Under the pieces are notes generated by a model. It made no database searches. It was not told the origin of the DNA and was given only the letters and a program-made list of their open reading frames with translations. DNA of 40,028 nucleotides, taken from NCBI GenBank assembly GCA_001798135.1, contig MGRJ01000010.1, forward strand, positions 1 to 40,028. Direction: 5' to 3'. The translations under genes were made by a program, and so were the position numbers. This stretch comes from Deltaproteobacteria bacterium RIFCSPHIGHO2_02_FULL_40_28. Lineage in GTDB: Bacteria; UBA10199; 2-12-FULL-40-28. This document shows, piece after piece, positions 7,588 to 14,987 of this stretch (its first letter is position 1; every line of letters begins with the position of its first letter).

Positions 7588-8547
7588 ATGGTCAATTTTA
7601 ATGCGCTTGCTAGTACAATTATTCAGTTTTATAAATACGACGGCAAGCTTGATGAGAGGGAAATTCTCCGTATTGAAGAACTGTATAATTTGGATATTTT
7701 TGGCCATGAGGGAGCAACCCAAATCTGTGAGGGTATAAATGATAATGGGGCGCTTGACTCAAAAGATAATCTTGATGAATTTTCGGCAGATGATCAAACG
7801 AACTTGAGAAATATAATTGGCTCAAAACCTCGTGATGCACGCAATGAATTTTTGGCCAGACTATCTGCTGATGCTGAAGCCGCTCGTGAATTTGCGGCTG
7901 CTGTGGACTCTTTAAGAACTCTTCGACAAGACTTAGCAGCTGACAAAGCAGCCTTCGATGGTACTGGACCAGCTCATGATACTGCAGGACGTTACAGCCC
8001 TGCCGACGTTGCTGCTACTCATCCTGCTTTCGCAAGACTTGGTGAATTACGAACCAGCCAAGCCGAGTTAGCTAGTTTAAACAGTCGATTAGGTCAAACT
8101 GCTGATGCCCCTAATGCCAATGGTTCGCTTTATGCTCAACGTAAAGCTGCTGCTGTTGCTCAAATAGCTGCTGCAAGAAGTGGTGATCCCAGAGCAACAG
8201 GTGAGGCAAAAGTTAAATTAGATGCGGTTAATGCTGAAATTGCTAGATTAGAACCTCGTCGTGCAGCTCTAGCCCAGGAAGTTCGCATTCTTGAGTTAGA
8301 AGCCAGGCAAGCTGCTTTGCCTGGGGAAATTACAGCGCTTGAAACACAAATTGATAATGTTCGTTATGAATTAGGAGATTCTTGTAGGGCTGACCCAACT
8401 GGCGCAAGATCCCCATCACCAGGGGTTGATGTTACAGCAAAAAGAACTGAATTAGCTGGCCTTGTAGGTAGACTAAGAGGCTTACAAAGTGAACTTTCTT
8501 CCGGAGCTACAGAACTAGCTCGGTTGAAAGCAGCGGGAACACCGTAA
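7588..8547 (+). CDS. Coiled-coil protein sharing its C-terminus with the 635-aa protein (319 aa)
   Basis: No named family. The N-terminal ~70 residues contain acidic loops resembling degenerate EF-hands (YKYDGKLDEREI at ~15-26 and NDNGALDSKDNLDEF at ~51-65), a weak hint of Ca2+ binding. The rest is Ala/Glu/Arg-rich helix. Residues ~130-319 are homologous to the C-terminal part of the 635-aa protein, and the last ~93 are nearly identical. There is no signal peptide and no transmembrane segment. The start at 7588 has GGGAGATTTTT upstream. TTTAAAAGAGAC at ~7530 partly resembles the promoter region of the 942-aa gene. Probably part of the same accessory set. Confidence 0.72.
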   Translation: MVNFNALASTIIQFYKYDGKLDEREILRIEELYNLDIFGHEGATQICEGINDNGALDSKDNLDEFSADDQTNLRNIIGSKPRDARNEFLARLSADAEAAREFAAAVDSLRTLRQDLAADKAAFDGTGPAHDTAGRYSPADVAATHPAFARLGELRTSQAELASLNSRLGQTADAPNANGSLYAQRKAAAVAQIAAARSGDPRATGEAKVKLDAVNAEIARLEPRRAALAQEVRILELEARQAALPGEITALETQIDNVRYELGDSCRADPTGARSPSPGVDVTAKRTELAGLVGRLRGLQSELSSGATELARLKAAGTP

Positions 8548-8554
8548 TTGATTC
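8269..8554 (+). repeat. 286-bp near-identical 3'-end repeat, copy 2
   Basis: Partner of 4819-5104, at an offset of exactly 3450 bp with no indels. It encodes the last ~93 residues of the 319-aa protein plus the stop and TTGATTC. Confidence 0.9.
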
Positions 8555-8609
8555 TTAACTCCCGGGGAGTTACTTTTAACGCATCGCATCATTCTCTGTT
8601 TTTATTCCC

Positions 8610-8637
8610 ACAACTTTTCCTAAAACAAACCGATAAT
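8610..8637 (+). promoter_or_regulatory. Sigma-28-like promoter of the 724-aa gene
   Basis: ACAACTTT (8610-8617), N11, ACCGATAA (8629-8636). The spacing equals the FliA consensus, the -10 part matches 7 of 8 bases and the -35 part 5 of 8. The whole stretch is shared with 249-274 and, in its two boxes, with 38117-38146 and the - strand site at 34482-34510. Confidence 0.55.
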
Positions 8638-8674
8638 CTTTAAGACGTTGGGGTACATACAAAAAGGATGATTT

Positions 8675-10849
8675 ATGGCTAATTCTACAACCACGGCCCC
8701 TTCCCGCGATTTTCAGCAAGACTACCGTGACCTCCTATCCCCCTATGATTATGACTCAACAGAAAGCCTGTTTGCAGACTTACAGTCCAATACTTTGGGC
8801 TCTGGCCTCATGAACGATACGGCTAGTGGTGTCACCGTTACTGATCTCGGTATAATGCAATCCCCAGAATGGGAGAACGTTGAATACTTTAAAACCTTCC
8901 TTCGACAAGAAGTTGTTGATGAACTAGAATTCATTGAGCGCGATTTTATTAATGCCGATCTCTTTGGAAATAGTGACGGCCTGCTCACCGATGCTGAACT
9001 CGTCACTTATGTAAATGAAATCGGCGATGAAGCAAATGTTGATTTAGCCAATGCTGATGATCCGCTTACGCAAGCCTATTTCGATTATGCCGGCTTAAAC
9101 CAAAATGAACTTTTTGGAGTCTTGATGAGCCTACGCGAGGCTGCCCGTGTTTATTTTTATGTCCTACCCCATTATCTTTCTCAACCCACACTCACTGAGG
9201 CAGAATTTACAAGACTATGTGCGCTTCTTAATTATCATGGTAAGACCAACGCTCAAAAACCAGAAGAAAGTCGGATAACCCATATTTATGGTATTCCCCT
9301 TGAAGGGTTCCCAATAACATTCGACCGCAGGAGAGAGATTGCCCAAGCAACAACTCAGGGGGAACAATTTTTAATTCGCCTCTGGACCTTCATGCATAAT
9401 CCCAATAACGAATTTTATTTAAACTTGAGCGAAGAAGAATGGGCTGGGGTTCGCATGCTGCTTATGACTTATCAATACACCAGTCCCGTTGTTACTGAGG
9501 ATAACTCAGGTTACCAGGCACACAAAGTTGAAGGTGCCGTTCCTTTTAACCATGAGGAACTGGTTGTTCTCACCAATGTTTTAGATGAAGCTGCCAACAG
9601 AGGCGATACCTTTCATGGAATGGTCATTGCTCTCGATCTCGAAAAAGATGAGGTTGTCAATGGCTGTCTCTCCTCCGTAAGCGAGGCATCTGCTGTTGTT
9701 GATGATCTTTCAACAGAACAGAACGAAAGGACACAACAAACAGTCATGGTCCTTCAAGATTGTCAGAAAGCTGCAGCGCAAGCAACGATTAATGAAGCCG
9801 AATATGTCTCTGCTCACCATCTTTACATGCGAGCCAAAGAAGGCATGCTTACCGCCAGCGAAGTAACAGAACTGCGTACCTGGATGCGCGATAAAGCCCG
9901 CGAATATGATTTGGTTTATGTTACCAGTATTCCCGCAGCCATTTCTGAAGGAGCTGAAAGTGTAGGGGAAGGCATTTATGATAACCCCGGCCCCTTCATT
10001 GCTTCTAACGTGGCTTTTATTGGAACCAGCATTGCTTTAAACAGAATGATGGAAAAAGCTTTTCTCGATGCTTTAACCAAGCGTTGTGGTGGTGAAGCTT
10101 TAAGTGCTGGCGCTAGAACAGAAGCTCTGAGAACTTTTCGCCAATTTCAGGCAGCAGAAATGGCCAAACTCCCCTTTGCGCAACGCATGGCTCTAAGGGG
10201 TGCTAATCATTGGATTACAGGCCTTGCAGCTTTTAATTTGGCCGCTATGGGAAAAGATCATTATATAGCCCCCGTGGTTAATGAATATAGCCCTGGCGCC
10301 GATTGGATGGCACAAGAATACCGTGTTCCCCTTCCTTTTACAGATGCAGATTTTGGAGTTTATGGAGACACCCTTTGGTTTGATACCATGGCAGCTTATG
10401 CTTTTTATAGAATGCATAATCTGGGAAAACCAGGTTATCCAAACTTTTTAGATGGCCCAGGCTCTACCCTTTGCAGACCTCTTCCCCCTGTTGAAGTACC
10501 AGTACCAGTTCCTGTTCCTGTTCCTGTTCCTGTTCCTGTTCCTGTTCCAGCACCAGAACCCGTACGTGTCCCAAATGGTGGAGAAGCCGAACCCACCACG
10601 GAGCTCGAGCCCATAGATCCCTTAGTTCCAACTTACACCACAGGTGAATTGGTATGGGTAGGTACAACATTTGCCGTTCTTGCGATAGTAGGTGTGGGAT
10701 TATTATTTGTGCCCTTTGATGGTCCTTTTGGTGAAGCCGCTGCCTGGACAGGAGCTGCTGCCAGGGGAGCCCAATTTATGGCCATGTGGGGTGCCCGTGC
10801 CACCACCGCCTCCCCCGCCCTTGTCCCTGTGGTTGTAAGATATCGGTAA
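8675..10849 (+). CDS. Large accessory protein with EF-hand-like loop and Pro-Val repeat (724 aa)
   Basis: Family not recognised. The N-terminus is polar and Ser/Thr-rich with no signal peptide. An EF-hand-like loop occurs at ~95-109 (DLFGNSDGLLTDAEL), lacking the usual acidic first residue. A long helical region follows, with a hydrophobic stretch at ~439-458. Residues ~606-628 form a Pro-Val dipeptide tract (with Pro-Ala and Pro-Glu) coded by six perfect CCTGTT hexamers at 10511-10546, a rigid-linker composition like that in TonB. A transmembrane segment lies at ~660-681, then a short Gly/Ala-rich tail. Start 8675 follows AAAAAGGATGATTT. Transcription is probably from the sigma-28-like site at 8610-8637. 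It may span or anchor in a membrane through its C-terminus. Confidence 0.72.
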   Translation: MANSTTTAPSRDFQQDYRDLLSPYDYDSTESLFADLQSNTLGSGLMNDTASGVTVTDLGIMQSPEWENVEYFKTFLRQEVVDELEFIERDFINADLFGNSDGLLTDAELVTYVNEIGDEANVDLANADDPLTQAYFDYAGLNQNELFGVLMSLREAARVYFYVLPHYLSQPTLTEAEFTRLCALLNYHGKTNAQKPEESRITHIYGIPLEGFPITFDRRREIAQATTQGEQFLIRLWTFMHNPNNEFYLNLSEEEWAGVRMLLMTYQYTSPVVTEDNSGYQAHKVEGAVPFNHEELVVLTNVLDEAANRGDTFHGMVIALDLEKDEVVNGCLSSVSEASAVVDDLSTEQNERTQQTVMVLQDCQKAAAQATINEAEYVSAHHLYMRAKEGMLTASEVTELRTWMRDKAREYDLVYVTSIPAAISEGAESVGEGIYDNPGPFIASNVAFIGTSIALNRMMEKAFLDALTKRCGGEALSAGARTEALRTFRQFQAAEMAKLPFAQRMALRGANHWITGLAAFNLAAMGKDHYIAPVVNEYSPGADWMAQEYRVPLPFTDADFGVYGDTLWFDTMAAYAFYRMHNLGKPGYPNFLDGPGSTLCRPLPPVEVPVPVPVPVPVPVPVPVPAPEPVRVPNGGEAEPTTELEPIDPLVPTYTTGELVWVGTTFAVLAIVGVGLLFVPFDGPFGEAAAWTGAAARGAQFMAMWGARATTASPALVPVVVRYR

Positions 10850-10875
10850 CACATATACTTGCCACATATACTTGC
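10850..10875 (+). repeat. Perfect 13-bp tandem repeat upstream of vapBC
   Basis: CACATATACTTGC occurs twice head to tail, immediately after the stop of the 724-aa gene and overlapping the -35 of the vapBC promoter. It is a possible operator for the antitoxin-toxin complex, or a recent slippage duplication. Confidence 0.7.
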
Positions 10876-10900
10876 TTTTAATGAGGGTGTATGCTAATCT
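10872..10900 (+). promoter_or_regulatory. vapBC promoter with extended -10
   Basis: TTGCTT (10872-10877), 17 bp spacer, TAATCT (10895-10900) preceded by TG (TGCTAATCT). The ATG of vapB is only 6 bp after the -10, so the mRNA is likely leaderless; no ribosome binding site is visible. Confidence 0.5.
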
Positions 10901-10906
10901 TTTGTT

Positions 10907-11137
10907 ATGCCTCAACTTACAGTCTACATTGATGATAAAACCTTAAAAGGTATTGAGTCAGCAGCCAAATCCTCACGATCTTCCATTTCCAAATGGGTTA
11001 AATTAAAGCTGGCTTACGCCCTTCATAGTTCTTGGCCTGAAGGTTTTTTTGATCTTCTTGGCAGCCTTAAAAACTCTGGACTTAAACGGCCTAAAAAACT
11101 TAAATTTTCCAAAGATACTCGCAGGGTTAAATTATGA
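10907..11137 (+). CDS. vapB: VapB-like antitoxin
   Basis: A 76-aa protein. Residues ~4-40 (LTVYIDDKTLKGIESAAKSSRSSISKWVKLKL) look like a ribbon-helix-helix DNA-binding domain, and the C-terminal basic/aliphatic tail would wrap the toxin. It overlaps the PIN-domain toxin gene by 4 bp (ATGA), the usual vapBC arrangement. Confidence 0.8.
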   Translation: MPQLTVYIDDKTLKGIESAAKSSRSSISKWVKLKLAYALHSSWPEGFFDLLGSLKNSGLKRPKKLKFSKDTRRVKL

Positions 11138-11535
11138 TGTATTTTTTAGATACAAATATCTGTATCTATCTTCTTAAAGGTCAATTTCCAAAAATTAAAG
11201 AAACACTTTCAAAAAAGGTTCCCGAAAATATCAAAATTCCATCCATCGTTAAGGCTGAACTTCTTTATGGAGCCAAAAAAAGCCATTATCCAGAAAAAAC
11301 AATTTTAACTGCTCAGGTTTTTCTGGCCCCCTTTGAAATTATCCCCTTTTGTGAAAAAGCCAGTGATTATTATGCAGAAAACCGGTTCGAACTTGAAAAA
11401 AAAGGCATCCCCGTTGGCCCCAACGATTTAATCATTGCTGCTACAACATTAACTCACAATGGAATTCTTGTTACCAATAATGTTCGGGAATTTAAAAGAA
11501 TTAAATCCTTAAAAATAGAAAACTGGACTACTTAA
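11134..11535 (+). CDS. vapC: VapC PIN-domain ribonuclease toxin
   Basis: A 133-aa type II VapC toxin. PIN-domain acidic residues are visible: D6 in FLDTN, E42 in VKAELLYGA, and D98 in GPNDLIIAA. The C-terminal TNNVREFKRI motif is typical, with Asn at the variable fourth position. The length is standard. The family cleaves specific tRNA or rRNA sites. Its last 8 bp overlap the convergent GNAT gene on the opposite strand. Confidence 0.92.
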   Translation: MMYFLDTNICIYLLKGQFPKIKETLSKKVPENIKIPSIVKAELLYGAKKSHYPEKTILTAQVFLAPFEIIPFCEKASDYYAENRFELEKKGIPVGPNDLIIAATTLTHNGILVTNNVREFKRIKSLKIENWTT

Positions 11536-12130
11536 CCCCTGCAAAATAATTTGCGTACAATTCATCGTAGGTGGATTTTAAAATACAATAGCGCACTTCA
11601 TCTACATATTCCCCATCAACAAGGGCTTCACGTAAAAGAGGCCCTTCAGAAAGAAAACCACCCTTCTCAGAAATACGCCTAATGTGATGATCACTCTCCA
11701 AATATTCCACCACCCCCTTTTGCATCCCCAGACGATAAAACATGTAATCCCCCAAAATAATCAAAGCCTCAATGCAATGGGTTTTGTGCTGAAACTGGGC
11801 ATCAAGCATAATGCCAAACTTAAAAACCCCGCTTTGTTTTTTAATGACACTGTAAGTTAAAAGCCCCATCACTTTGTTAGTGCCCTTTTCTTCAATCACA
11901 AAAACATTCATACGCGCTTGTTTTATAATTTGATCAAAACGCTCACAATCTTCTAAGGTTAAGGGATTTTCAAATTCCCTAAAGTAAAGTTTATAGCCAG
12001 GATCGTAAAACCATTGAAATACATTTATGCCATACTTACTTTCAAAAGGCACAAGCCTCACCATATAGCCTTCTTTAAGACCTGGAATTTTTTTGGGGGT
12101 TAAATTCTGAATGGGTTCTTCTTGCTGCAT
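11528..12130 (-). CDS. GNAT family N-acetyltransferase (RimJ/RimL-like)
   Basis: A 200-aa protein of the Acetyltransf_3 type. MVRLVPFESKYGINVFQWFYDP begins the fold; FVIEEKGTNKVMGLLTYSVI and the KFGIMLDAQFQHKTHCIEALIILGDYMF region correspond to the acetyl-CoA-binding core. The Q/R-x-x-G-x-A pyrophosphate loop is degenerate (FQHKTHCIEA), so activity is uncertain. The late HHIRRISEKGGFLSEG is the typical N-x-x-S-x-x-x-x-E-K-x-GF segment in altered form. The substrate is unknown. It is monocistronic and convergent with vapC. Confidence 0.75.
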   Translation of the reverse strand: MQQEEPIQNLTPKKIPGLKEGYMVRLVPFESKYGINVFQWFYDPGYKLYFREFENPLTLEDCERFDQIIKQARMNVFVIEEKGTNKVMGLLTYSVIKKQSGVFKFGIMLDAQFQHKTHCIEALIILGDYMFYRLGMQKGVVEYLESDHHIRRISEKGGFLSEGPLLREALVDGEYVDEVRYCILKSTYDELYANYFAGVK

Positions 12131-12204
12131 TTGAATATTCTACACTCTGTTCAAAATAAATACAAAAATTCTCTCCTTATTTTGGAGACCACTTCTATAA
12201 ATAC

Positions 12205-13344
12205 TTGAAATTATTATATTTTATTACTTTAATTTTTGGCACCTTACTTGCTTCTATGTCAACTGGGAAGGGGAGTATGCTTCGAGAGCAAGTTAAAAAG
12301 GTTGTAGATTCTTATCTCTTAAAACACGTTCATCAATTTTTTGAAGAGTTTAAAAATAACGATGAAGTGCCATTTAATCTAGCCTTAAAGGAGTGCGCTT
12401 TTACTTTTTTTGTTGAAGAAAACAAAAAAATTGTGGCGGGCATTGTAGGTCATGGTGTTTCTTCCTTGGATAAAAAACTTAAAAACATCTTAGCCATCGA
12501 GCGATTTTCTCAAACCATGGGAAATCATCTTTTAGTAGTAACAACTAAATTTAATCCCAGTTATGAAAGCCCCCATTTATTCCACCTGCTTTTTTTAAGG
12601 TTGCTTGAAGATTGCAGACAAAAAGGGATTGCAAATCTTTTTTATCTTGCTGATTTAAGCCATTGCAAAATTCTTTTTAAACTTGGATTTAGACAGTACA
12701 AAAATAATGTCATTGCACCTTCTGGAAGGTTAACCATTCCTCTTGTTCTTTGCTTAAAAGATTACAACTATCTCAAAAAAATATCTTCCCCCCTCATGAC
12801 TCCTCATTTAAAAGATTTTGCTGATGAAGGGCAATCGGCACACATGCTTTCCCTTTTATTCCAACACTTTCACAACAATCTTACAGGAGATGAAATCAAC
12901 CTGCGCGCTCAAACAAAAAATTTTATAGAATCAAGAATGGGGGGTGTTGGGCACTGCGAGGCAGAAAAAAAATTAAAACTTCTTCTTACCAGAGGGTTAA
13001 CCTTACGTCTCTTTGAAGGGGATAATTTTTCTCTCATCAATGAAAATAAAATTAATGCAGGGATTATTCTTCATGGGCAAATGATTGAAGCACCCCACGG
13101 AAACGGAAACCAAACACACAAGCTGCAAGAAAAATGTCTGGGCCCAGGATCTTCTATTGGGGGCTTATCTACCCTTGCTCATTACTATTCTTTTAAAAAT
13201 TCAGAAGTTTTGTTTTTTTCAGAACGCTGGTTTGATTCAATGACTCCCCTTTCTATTTACCCCATGGGAGCCGAACCAATAGAAACTTTCCGCCTCAATA
13301 ATCTTTGCACTCTTCGTTTTGCAAAAATCCCTCGATTTTATTGA
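12205..13344 (+). CDS. FeeM-like acyltransferase with a cNMP-binding-like C-terminal domain
   Basis: A 379-aa protein from a TTG start; ATG codons at 12256 and 12277 are alternatives, and the true start is undecided. From TTG it begins with a hydrophobic stretch (LLYFITLIFGTLLASM). Residues ~50-200 resemble the GNAT-type fold of N-acyl amino acid synthases (FeeM): SPHLFHLLFLRLLEDCRQKGI, then CKILFKLGFRQY and IPLVLCLKDYNYLKKISSP. I recall this layout from deltaproteobacterial proteins fused to a cyclic-nucleotide-binding domain. The C-terminal ~110 residues (LRLFEGDNF, AGIILHGQMIEA, LGPGSSIGGLSTL) fit a degenerate domain of that kind without a clear phosphate-binding cassette. The acyl substrate and ligand are unknown. 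Confidence 0.55.
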   Translation: MKLLYFITLIFGTLLASMSTGKGSMLREQVKKVVDSYLLKHVHQFFEEFKNNDEVPFNLALKECAFTFFVEENKKIVAGIVGHGVSSLDKKLKNILAIERFSQTMGNHLLVVTTKFNPSYESPHLFHLLFLRLLEDCRQKGIANLFYLADLSHCKILFKLGFRQYKNNVIAPSGRLTIPLVLCLKDYNYLKKISSPLMTPHLKDFADEGQSAHMLSLLFQHFHNNLTGDEINLRAQTKNFIESRMGGVGHCEAEKKLKLLLTRGLTLRLFEGDNFSLINENKINAGIILHGQMIEAPHGNGNQTHKLQEKCLGPGSSIGGLSTLAHYYSFKNSEVLFFSERWFDSMTPLSIYPMGAEPIETFRLNNLCTLRFAKIPRFY

Positions 13345-13376
13345 TTTCATTCTAGTTTCACGTTATCTTGTCCTCC

Positions 13377-14858
13377 ATGCAACCACCTCTTCCAGCAATG
13401 ATTGCTCACATTCATTTTATTGCCATTTGCGGAACCGGCATGGGCTCTTTGGCCATTCTTCTTAAAGAGCAGGGATACAAAATTTCTGGTTCAGACCAAA
13501 ATATATATCCCCCCATGTCCATCCAACTCGAAAAAGCAGACATTACGATTTTACAAGGATACGATCCAAAACATCTTGATCCAACAGTTAACCTAGTTAT
13601 TGTTGGAAATGCAGTTTCTAAAACAAATCCCCTCGTAGAAGAAGTACTTAAACGAAAAATCTCCTACCTCTCTATGCCCCAAGCTTTAAATCATTTTTTT
13701 ATTACAGGGAAAAAATCCATTGTGGTGGCTGGTACCCATGGAAAAACTACAACTACCGCTCTTTTATCTCATGCCTTAAAAAAATTAGGGGCGCGCCCTT
13801 CTTACCTTGTGGGAGGAGTTCCACAAGATGGAGGATCTAGTTGCTGTTTTGATAGTGGAGATTATTTTGTTATCGAAGGCGACGAATACGATACGGCTTT
13901 TTTTGATAAGGGACCCAAATTCCTTCACTACCAACCCTACTACACTCTTATCACTTCATTAGAATTTGACCATGCCGATATTTATCGCGATTTAGAACAC
14001 CTCACCGAAAGTTTTTCAAAATTAGTGCAGGCAACAAACCCAAAAGGTTTTTTACTTCTTTGCTCTGATTACCCAGAACTTTTAAAACTTAAAAAACAAT
14101 TTGTCATCCCCGCGCCCGCCAGAGGCGGGTCCGCCTCTGGCGGAAAGGCGGGGATCCATTCCTCTTCTCTTTTAACTGAAACTTATGGAACCAAAGGAGA
14201 TTGGGAAATTCGAAACCTTCAATTTTCTGATAAAAAAACTCAGTTTGAAGTTTTAGATAAAGGCATCAAAAAAGCCGATGTTGTTATTTCACTTCCTGGT
14301 AAACACAATGCCATCAATGCCTTGGCGTGTTTTGTACTTTTAACCCAATTAGGTTATCAAGCAGAAAAGATTGCAGAAGCTTTGGCTTCTTTTAGCGGAG
14401 TTAAAAGAAGGCAAGAAATTCGTGGTATTGTAAAAGATATTATTGTGATCGATGATTTTGCACACCATCCCACAGCTGTTAAAGAAACCATCAACGCTAT
14501 TAAAAATCGCTATCCCGATTATACACTTTATTCTGTTTTCGAACCCAGATCCAATTCTTCCAAAAGAAATATTTTCCAAAAAGATTATGCCCAGGCTTTT
14601 GGAGGTTCCAACCAGGTTATTTTAGCTGATGTTTTTATGCCTTCAAGCATAACTGATGGAAAAATTTTAGACGTAGACCAACTGGTTTTTGACATTACGG
14701 CACAAGGAATAAAGGCCCAACACATTTCGGGAGTTGATGTAATTACCCAAAAAATAAGTGATGAAGTTAAACCTCATTCGGTGATTCTTATTATGAGTAA
14801 TGGAGGTTTTGGGGAAATACACGATAAAATTTTGCAAAAACTAAAATCGATTCCATAA
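13377..14858 (+). CDS. mpl: Mpl: UDP-MurNAc:L-Ala-gamma-D-Glu-mDAP ligase with in-frame repeat insert
   Basis: A 493-aa ligase that reattaches murein tripeptide, recycled from the wall, to UDP-MurNAc. Features are the N-terminal Rossmann-like UDP-binding motif HFIAICGTGMGSLA, the ATP P-loop GTHGKTTTT at ~118-126, EGDEYDTAFFDKGPKF (the Mpl-type signature distinguishing it from MurC), TSLEFDHADIY, GKHNAINALA, FAHHPTAVKETI and FEPRSNSSKRN. ATG 13377 was chosen over the upstream TTG 13368; 13398 is another option. No clear ribosome binding site is visible. Around residues 243-260 a palindromic intergenic repeat has been inserted in frame and is translated as a Gly/Ala/Pro-rich loop, which helps explain a length above the usual ~455. 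The rest is intact, so the enzyme is probably active. Confidence 0.92.
   Translation: MQPPLPAMIAHIHFIAICGTGMGSLAILLKEQGYKISGSDQNIYPPMSIQLEKADITILQGYDPKHLDPTVNLVIVGNAVSKTNPLVEEVLKRKISYLSMPQALNHFFITGKKSIVVAGTHGKTTTTALLSHALKKLGARPSYLVGGVPQDGGSSCCFDSGDYFVIEGDEYDTAFFDKGPKFLHYQPYYTLITSLEFDHADIYRDLEHLTESFSKLVQATNPKGFLLLCSDYPELLKLKKQFVIPAPARGGSASGGKAGIHSSSLLTETYGTKGDWEIRNLQFSDKKTQFEVLDKGIKKADVVISLPGKHNAINALACFVLLTQLGYQAEKIAEALASFSGVKRRQEIRGIVKDIIVIDDFAHHPTAVKETINAIKNRYPDYTLYSVFEPRSNSSKRNIFQKDYAQAFGGSNQVILADVFMPSSITDGKILDVDQLVFDITAQGIKAQHISGVDVITQKISDEVKPHSVILIMSNGGFGEIHDKILQKLKSIP
14103..14156. repeat. GTCATCCC palindromic element inside mpl
   Basis: The outer arms are ATCCCCGC (14106-14113) and GCGGGGAT (14148-14155). 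The inner arms are a perfect 13-bp inverted repeat (14116-14128 and 14131-14143) with a 2-base loop. The element is about 54 bp, a multiple of three, and carries no stop in the mpl frame. Related elements are intergenic elsewhere in the window (for example 6023-6059). Confidence 0.9.
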
Positions 14859-14870
14859 TCGTAAATATGG

Positions 14871-14971
14871 AAGCTCGGGAGGTGGGTTGCTAGAGCTTCC
14901 GAGGACTGTCTGACGAGCCCTTCGGGGCGAGGAGTTCCGCAGGAAGCGGCAGCAATCCACCTCCCGAGCTT
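14871..14971 (+). repeat. Core-and-arms palindromic element E1 (possible terminator)
   Basis: The outer arms are complementary over 21 bases with one mismatch (14871-14891 and 14951-14971). Inside them, GCTTCC/GGAAGC forms a second stem. The core GAGGACTGTCTGACGAGC, then a GCCC-TTCG-GGGC hairpin, then GCGAGGAGTTCCGCAG follows at 14901-14942. The core recurs at E2 (21187-21287) and E3 (29178-29270). The right arm is followed by TGCGTTTTT, so it could act as a terminator after mpl. Confidence 0.85.
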
Positions 14972-14987
14972 TGCGTTTTTCATAAAA

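Noticed and set aside
317-10849. A prophage or phage tail module
   Set aside because: Large Ala-rich proteins suggested it, but there is no terminase, portal, capsid, integrase or lysis gene, and the OmpA domain argues against it.
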